Below the pieces are notes generated by a model. The model had not been told where the DNA came from, did no database searches, and saw only the letters and a program-made list of their open reading frames with translations. From assembly GCA_943324745.2 (NCBI GenBank), contig CALPMT020000030.1:1-39284 (forward strand): 39,284 nucleotides of DNA. Reading direction: 5' to 3'. This document shows, piece after piece, positions 34,152-39,284 of this stretch (its first letter is position 1; each line of letters begins with the position of its first letter). A program made the position numbers and the translations under genes. Origin of the DNA: Chitinophaga pinensis. GTDB lineage: Bacteria; Bacteroidota; Bacteroidia; Flavobacteriales_D; Crocinitomicaceae.

Positions 34152-37100
34152 TTATAGGTTACTGATTTGTATTGCTAATTCGTTATATTTCATTAATGCG
34201 TCTTGGTAATCGCTTTGAATGGATATACTTTGATTAATTAATATTGCCCATTCTAGGTAGTCAATTTCACCATTCACAAATTGTTTTTGCGCAGTTTCAA
34301 AAATTAATGTCGCATTAGGTAAGGCTTTATTTTCTAGTTCGGCAATAATTTGATTTTGGGTTTCGTATTGCTTTAATAATCCTTCGAACTCATTCTGAAT
34401 GCGTAATCGTTCTGAAAGTGCAGTGTTTTGGACAATTTGATTGTTTATCGTCGCTAGTTTCACTTGTTTTCCTTGTTTAGAAAAAACAGGAATTAATAGA
34501 CCTATTTGTCCTGCTGTAAAACGCGAAGTATGTGTGTAAAAATTATTATCTGCGCCATAACCATACATTGTACCAGATACTACTCCAAAATTAATGGTAG
34601 GAATCAATTTTGATTTTTCTAAGTTCAATTGTGCGATTGCTTTGTGGACATCGGCTTCTACCATTTTAATACTTGGATGTAATCCAATCATTGTTTTGTC
34701 ATATTTATGTGTCAGTAGAATTTTACTTTCAGAATTAACGGGTAAATATTTAGACTGAGTATTTAACAAGTATTGAAAATGCAATTGCTCTATCCATATC
34801 GCATTCGTTAATTGTTTGAGTTGATTACCAATTTGTATACGCTGATTTTCAATGGTTATTTTCTCCAAAATATTCGTTTCTCCTGTTCGGATTCTTAATT
34901 CTGCTTTCTGAAGGTACTCACTATATATACTATCAATGACTAACAATAATTTGTGTTTTTCAGCCAATACAATTAAAGAATAATAAGAGATACCTACTTG
35001 ATTTTTCAACGTTTTTAATTTTAGTTCAGATTGAAAACTTGCTTTGTCCCAATCTTCTTTAAAAACTTGCTTTTTACGTGCATACACTAAAGGGAAATCA
35101 ATTGTTTGTTTGATGGATAATCTATTATCAAGATACCTGCTATTTAATCTTCCAAACTCATAATTCACATCCGTTGGGGTTAGTGCTAATGCCGTTTGAG
35201 TTAGTTGTTTTTGATATTCAACTTTTAATTTTTCGTTTTTATAATTCAAATTATTAGCAATTGCGCTATCAAGGGCTGCTTTGTAAGTTATCGTCTGTTG
35301 CGCATTGCCAAAATTTGTTACGAGTACGATCACTAGAATGGTCGCCAAATTTTTAGAAACTATACTCCTTTTTGAAGTTTTGGTAAACAAAATATAGAGA
35401 ATTGGTAAAACAAATAAGGTTAAGAATGTTGCTAGTAAAAGTCCACCAATTACTACGGAAGCAAGAGGTCGTTGTACTTCAGCGCCAGCACCGTGGCTCA
35501 TTGCCATAGGAAGAAATCCTAAAGATGCAACAAATGCTGTCATCAATACAGGTCGCATACGAATTTTGGTTCCTATAAGTACTGTTTCTTTTAAATCTGT
35601 GATTCCTTCTTTTTGAATTCGATTAAATTCGGCAATTAATACAATCCCATTTAAAACTGCAACGCCAAATAATGCTATAAATCCAACACCTGCACTAATA
35701 CTGAATGGAAGACCTAGTAGTGCTAAGGCGAAAATTCCACCTATCGCAGAAAGGGGAATCGCTGAAAAAATCAATAAACCTTGTTTAACTGATTTAAACG
35801 CAAAATATAACAAGAAGAAAATCAACAATAGTGCCAATGGAACTGCAATTGAAAGTCGTTGTTTTGCTTTTTCTAGGTTTTTAAATGAACCTCCAAATTC
35901 GATAGTATATCCTGGAGGAAATTTAATTTTTGCTTCAGATTTCGATTTTAATTCTTCAACTAAACTTTGAACATCACGGCCTCTTGCATTGAATCCAACA
36001 ACGATACGTCTTTTCGTATTTTCACGTTGTATTTGATTTGGACCATCAATCACTTCTATTTTCGCAAATGTACTTAGCGGAATTTGTATACCTGAAGGTG
36101 TATTCACTAATAAATTTTGAACATCTGAAACATCCGTGCGATTTTCTTTTTCCATGCGAACGACAAGATCAAAACGTTTTTCTCCCTCATATACTAAGCC
36201 TGTTTTCTGGCCAGAAAAAGCAGTGTTTACAGTTCGGTTAAGATCATTTACTGTAAGGTTGTATTGAGATAGCATCGGTCTATTATAACTAATCAAAATC
36301 TGAGGCATACCTGTTACAGGTTCTACAAATAAATCTGCTGCACCTTGAATTTTAGAAACAATGCCACCTAATTCGTTCGCGTATTTCGCTAATGTATCAA
36401 GGTTTTCCCCGTAAATTTTACAAACTACGTCTTGTCTAGCTCCTGTCATTAACTCATTAAAACGCATTTGTACAGGATATTGAAACCCAAAAGTTACTCC
36501 AGGAACATCTTCTAATTCTTTTTTCATTTTTAAAGCTAACTCATCAAATGTTTTGGCGGAAGTCCACTCTTTTTTATCTTTTAAAATAACCATTAAATCA
36601 GTCGCCTCCATTGGCATTGGATCTGTAGGAATTTCTCCACTTCCTGTTTTACCAACGACTTTAATTACTTCCGGGAATTTCTGGATTAATATTTTTTCCG
36701 CTTTCAAACAAGCTTCCATAGATCCTTTTAAACTTGTACCGGTAAGAACACGTGTTTCAACTGCAAAATCTCCCTCTTCTAATGCAGGTATAAATTCACC
36801 TCCCAATGTAGTAAGAACCAGAATTGCTAATAAAAACAGACCAATAACTGTTCCTACAATTGCTTTAGGCATATCCAACGCTTTTTTCAAATATTTTTGG
36901 TAGCTACTTTCCACACGTCCAAGAAATCGATCTGAAAAATTTGGTTTTTGTTTTACTTTTTTTGAAAGTAAAAGTGAACTCATCATAGGTACATAGGTCA
37001 ATGATAAAATAAAAGCACCAATTAATGCAAAAGCTACGGTTTGTGCCATCGGTTTAAACATTTTACCTTCAATTCCTTCCAACGTGAAAATTGGCAGATA

Positions 37101-38486
37101 AACTACTAGGATAATAATTTGTCCAAAAACAGCACTATTCATCATTTTTCCTGCGCTAATTTTAACGATACCATCCATTTCATTTTGTCTGAAACGAGTC
37201 ATATTGTTAAATCGTTTACTGTGTTCCAATTGATGCATAGTTGCTTCCACAATGATCACGGCGCCATCAATGATTAATCCAAAATCCAATGCACCTAAGC
37301 TCATTAAATTCCCACTCACACCGAAAATATTCATCATAATGATTGCGAAAAGCATGGCCAAAGGAATTACACTTGCGACCAACAAACCTGCTCTAAAGTT
37401 TCCTAGGAAAAGAACTAAAATGAAAATAACGATGAGTGCGCCTTCCAATAGGTTTGTTTCTACGGTATGTATAGCGTTATTCACCATTTTTGTTCGGTCT
37501 AAGAAAGGTTCAATTTCAACTCCTTCAGGAAGTGTTTTTTGGATTTCAGTGATTTTCTCTTTTACATCCTTAATTACTTGAGAACTATTTCCTCCTTTCA
37601 CCATCATCACAACTGCTCCAGCAACTTCTCCTTCTCCATTGTAAGTCATCCCTCCATAGCGAATGGCATGACCAATTTCGACATTTGCAAGATCTTTCAA
37701 TAATAGTGGAACACCCGATTTTGTCGTTTTTATTGCAATATTTTCAATGTCTGATTTGTTTCCCAATAATCCTTCGGTACGAATAAATAAAACACTTGAC
37801 TGTTTTTCGATATATGCACCACCTGTATTTTGGTTGTTTTTTTCAACCGCACTGAAAACATCATCCATCGTAACTCCAAACGCATTTAATTTATCTGGTT
37901 TTATGGCGATTTCATATTGCTTTAATTTTCCACCAAAACTACTTACATCAGCAATTCCCTCCACGCGTAGTAAGTCGCGACGCACTATCCAATCTTGAAT
38001 GGTGCGTAATTCCGTTTCATCATATTTTCCTTCGTAGCCTTTCTTTGCTTTGACAACGTATTGGTAGATTTCTCCAAGACCAGTTGTTATTGGACCCATA
38101 CTTGGATTTCCTACGCCAGCAGGAATTTGATCTTTTACATTTTGTAAACGTTCTTGCACTTGTTGACGAGCCCAATAAACGTCTGTTTTGTCATCAAAGA
38201 TCAAGGTAACGACAGAAAGACCGAAACGTGAAAAGCTTCTTAATTCGATTAATCCGTGTATATTACTGTTTGCTTGTTCGACTGGGAACGTTACTAATCG
38301 CTCGATGTCCGTTGCACCTAAAGAAGGTGCAGCAGTGATAATTTGCACCTGATTATTCGTAATGTCAGGTACTGCATCAATTGGTAATCGAGTTACTTCA
38401 TAAGCTCCATAGCCTACAAGAAACAAAACGAAAAGACCAATTATTAATTTCTGTTTTACAGAAAATTCAATGATTTTATTTAACAT
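34152..38486 (-). CDS. CzcA-type heavy-metal RND pump fused to a TolC-type channel
   Basis: A 1444-residue fusion. Residues 1 to about 1045 are a full RND pump of the heavy-metal family, with TRLPIDAVPDITNNQVQI near the N-terminus and twelve spans. LDFGLIIDGAVIIVEA carries Asp401, Asp407 and Glu414, matching the proton-relay residues Asp402/Asp408/Glu415 of CzcA, so divalent Co/Zn/Cd-type export is more likely than Cu/Ag. Then NLATILVIVLVTNFGNA (about 1046-1062) looks like a signal peptide with an Ala at -1. Residues 1063-1444 are a TolC-family outer-membrane channel of helical hairpins with paired repeats. The frame is unbroken. Fusions of this kind occur in other Bacteroidota. It is unclear whether the chain is cut between the halves. 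Confidence 0.92.
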   Translation of the reverse strand: MLNKIIEFSVKQKLIIGLFVLFLVGYGAYEVTRLPIDAVPDITNNQVQIITAAPSLGATDIERLVTFPVEQANSNIHGLIELRSFSRFGLSVVTLIFDDKTDVYWARQQVQERLQNVKDQIPAGVGNPSMGPITTGLGEIYQYVVKAKKGYEGKYDETELRTIQDWIVRRDLLRVEGIADVSSFGGKLKQYEIAIKPDKLNAFGVTMDDVFSAVEKNNQNTGGAYIEKQSSVLFIRTEGLLGNKSDIENIAIKTTKSGVPLLLKDLANVEIGHAIRYGGMTYNGEGEVAGAVVMMVKGGNSSQVIKDVKEKITEIQKTLPEGVEIEPFLDRTKMVNNAIHTVETNLLEGALIVIFILVLFLGNFRAGLLVASVIPLAMLFAIIMMNIFGVSGNLMSLGALDFGLIIDGAVIIVEATMHQLEHSKRFNNMTRFRQNEMDGIVKISAGKMMNSAVFGQIIILVVYLPIFTLEGIEGKMFKPMAQTVAFALIGAFILSLTYVPMMSSLLLSKKVKQKPNFSDRFLGRVESSYQKYLKKALDMPKAIVGTVIGLFLLAILVLTTLGGEFIPALEEGDFAVETRVLTGTSLKGSMEACLKAEKILIQKFPEVIKVVGKTGSGEIPTDPMPMEATDLMVILKDKKEWTSAKTFDELALKMKKELEDVPGVTFGFQYPVQMRFNELMTGARQDVVCKIYGENLDTLAKYANELGGIVSKIQGAADLFVEPVTGMPQILISYNRPMLSQYNLTVNDLNRTVNTAFSGQKTGLVYEGEKRFDLVVRMEKENRTDVSDVQNLLVNTPSGIQIPLSTFAKIEVIDGPNQIQRENTKRRIVVGFNARGRDVQSLVEELKSKSEAKIKFPPGYTIEFGGSFKNLEKAKQRLSIAVPLALLLIFFLLYFAFKSVKQGLLIFSAIPLSAIGGIFALALLGLPFSISAGVGFIALFGVAVLNGIVLIAEFNRIQKEGITDLKETVLIGTKIRMRPVLMTAFVASLGFLPMAMSHGAGAEVQRPLASVVIGGLLLATFLTLFVLPILYILFTKTSKRSIVSKNLATILVIVLVTNFGNAQQTITYKAALDSAIANNLNYKNEKLKVEYQKQLTQTALALTPTDVNYEFGRLNSRYLDNRLSIKQTIDFPLVYARKKQVFKEDWDKASFQSELKLKTLKNQVGISYYSLIVLAEKHKLLLVIDSIYSEYLQKAELRIRTGETNILEKITIENQRIQIGNQLKQLTNAIWIEQLHFQYLLNTQSKYLPVNSESKILLTHKYDKTMIGLHPSIKMVEADVHKAIAQLNLEKSKLIPTINFGVVSGTMYGYGADNNFYTHTSRFTAGQIGLLIPVFSKQGKQVKLATINNQIVQNTALSERLRIQNEFEGLLKQYETQNQIIAELENKALPNATLIFETAQKQFVNGEIDYLEWAILINQSISIQSDYQDALMKYNELAIQISNL

Positions 38487-38558
38487 AAAAATGATTTTAT
38501 TTAATGAAATAATTACAATTGTAATTTGAACACATCCAACAATGGATGAACAATTTCA

Positions 38559-38945
38559 TTAAACTAATTTTGGCGGTTGCCAGATAGAAAAAGATAGTTC
38601 TTTTATCAAAGAAGATTTGATCTGAAATTTTTGTTTTTCAGTCGATAAAAATTTAATTTCTTGTTGAATTTTAAATCTTGGTATATCAGGTATGATACTC
38701 ACAAATGGTATTGTGCAACTTACATGATGTTGATTGAAGGGGGAATGATTATGCTCTGGATGTTTAGAATCTGTTTGATTATCAATACTGAGTGCATGTG
38801 ACAAAAAATCAAGTAACGGTTTGTCTTTATGGTGTTGATAATGTTCGCTAATGTCACTTACGACATGTGAATAATGAAAAATCTGTGTAGGAACTAGAGT
38901 TGCTACAAAAAAACAAAAAACAAAAATGTGATTGATCAATTTCAT
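38559..38945 (-). CDS. Exported His-rich small protein of the metal-efflux operon
   Basis: A 128-residue protein with a hydrophobic N-terminal signal (about 5-20). The centre is dense in His and acidic residues (HYSHVVSDISEHYQHHKD, and further on KHPEHNHSPFNQHH), a likely binding site for Zn, Co, Ni or Cu ions. The C-terminus ends SIWQPPKLV. Such small His-rich proteins often precede CzcA-type genes in Bacteroidota, so a periplasmic metal buffer or sensor is a reasonable guess. It is the first gene of the operon, 72 bases before the pump gene. No clear promoter box: TATATTTA, one mismatch from consensus, lies about 8 bases before the ATG. Confidence 0.7.
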   Translation of the reverse strand: MKLINHIFVFCFFVATLVPTQIFHYSHVVSDISEHYQHHKDKPLLDFLSHALSIDNQTDSKHPEHNHSPFNQHHVSCTIPFVSIIPDIPRFKIQQEIKFLSTEKQKFQIKSSLIKELSFSIWQPPKLV

Positions 38946-39055
38946 TATTATAAATATAGAAATTATTAATCAATATCATTTTACGTGAAAGGGTATAAAA
39001 TATTACTTAACCTCAATTTAGAATGAATTCACGTTATTTTTTTAGTTACAAAACC

Positions 39056-39082
39056 AAAAAAAAGCACGATTTCTCGTGCTTT
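39056..39082 (-). terminator. Intrinsic terminator after the T9SS cargo gene
   Basis: On the minus strand, AAAGCACGA, a 4-base loop and TCGTGCTTT form a perfect 9-bp stem followed by a run of eight T in all (39056-39063 region). It lies 26 bases past the stop. This is the strongest terminator in the window. Confidence 0.85.
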
Positions 39083-39107
39083 AAACTCTTATGTTGAAAT
39101 TCCTTAT

Positions 39108-39284
39108 TTAATGAATCACCACCATTTTTTTACCTCCAGAAGAACTTCCTCCTGCTTGTAGCTCATAATAATACGTTCCAGGAGTATAGTCTGAAACTGG
39201 TAATTCCAAATGATCCACTTGACTGGAAACTTTAAATTCTTTGACTAAGACTCCTGTTTGTGTGTAAAGTCGTAAGGTTCCAAA
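39108..39284 (-). CDS. C-terminus of a T9SS type A sorting-domain protein (partial)
   Basis: The last 58 codons of a gene entering from the right edge. The sequence FGTLRLYTQTGVLVKEF, LELPVSDYTPGTYYYELQ and the final KKMVVIH is the type A C-terminal domain that directs proteins through the type IX secretion system, after which it is normally cut off or used for surface attachment. The passenger domain lies outside the window, so its activity cannot be told. A strong terminator follows the stop. Confidence 0.88.
   Translation of the reverse strand, partial: FGTLRLYTQTGVLVKEFKVSSQVDHLELPVSDYTPGTYYYELQAGGSSSGGKKMVVIH

Noticed and set aside
36553-37998. Several plus-strand frames of 80-116 codons inside the efflux pump gene
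   Set aside because: They lie antisense to a fully conserved RND pump and show no family motif or promoter; they are by-products of the pump's codon use.

Overview
The window is AT-rich DNA from a member of the Bacteroidota, most likely order Flavobacteriales (possibly Crocinitomicaceae; that last step is a guess). The evidence is a C-terminal type IX secretion sorting domain at the right edge, a lipidated TamA-like protein (TamL type), an Omp85/TrmH gene pair typical of the group, lipoproteins with Lys/Glu-rich residues after the lipidated Cys, and many TAnnTTTG -7 boxes, the Bacteroidota sigma-factor consensus, just upstream of genes. Start codons are often not preceded by Shine-Dalgarno sequences, and several genes appear to use TTG.

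Layout. 1-168 is the start of a lipoprotein gene running off the left edge. 483-10831 is a surface-glycan or glycolipid region: one plus-strand polytopic protein, then five minus-strand genes. In order of transcription these are a parallel beta-helix/polytopic membrane fusion, a PIG-V-like mannosyltransferase-type protein, an acyltransferase-3, a GT39-like glycosyltransferase and another GT-C-like protein. 10888-12667 holds a COG2509-type FAD oxidoreductase whose 3' end is rewritten by a GTGACG tandem repeat. 12775-16218 is the divergent trmH-family/tamL pair. 16304-25637 is a run of minus-strand housekeeping genes: GH25 lysozyme, 3-hydroxybutyryl-CoA dehydrogenase, yidC, pyrG, an unrecognised 772-residue exported protein, a DbpA-like helicase and the SRP RNA. 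25939-28843 has thiL followed by two different Fic-domain genes that converge with 1 bp between their stops. 28958-32384 has a tiny basic protein, a deoxynucleoside kinase, an exported propeller-like protein overlapping a GH3-family gene, and a 34-residue membrane peptide. 32958-38945 is a three-gene metal-efflux operon (His-rich exported protein, CzcA-TolC fusion, CzcB-like adaptor). 39108-39284 is the C-terminus of a T9SS cargo protein.

How the genes work together. The glycan region encodes membrane-embedded sugar- and acyl-transfer enzymes but no soluble GT-A/GT-B transferase, so it probably modifies or completes a lipid-linked glycan made elsewhere. The efflux operon appears to encode a complete tripartite pump in two polypeptides, with the outer-membrane component carried as a C-terminal extension of the RND pump behind what looks like an internal signal peptide. 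pyrG and yidC are 4 bp apart, and the SRP RNA lies just upstream of the RNA helicase.

I found no prophage, insertion sequence, CRISPR array, tRNA or rRNA. The items most worth following up are the beta-helix/membrane fusion with its glycan cluster, the CzcA-TolC fusion, an in-frame GC-rich palindrome spanning a signal-peptide cleavage site (30637-30681), the convergent Fic pair, and the 88-bp tandem repeat that supplies the oxidoreductase C-terminus.
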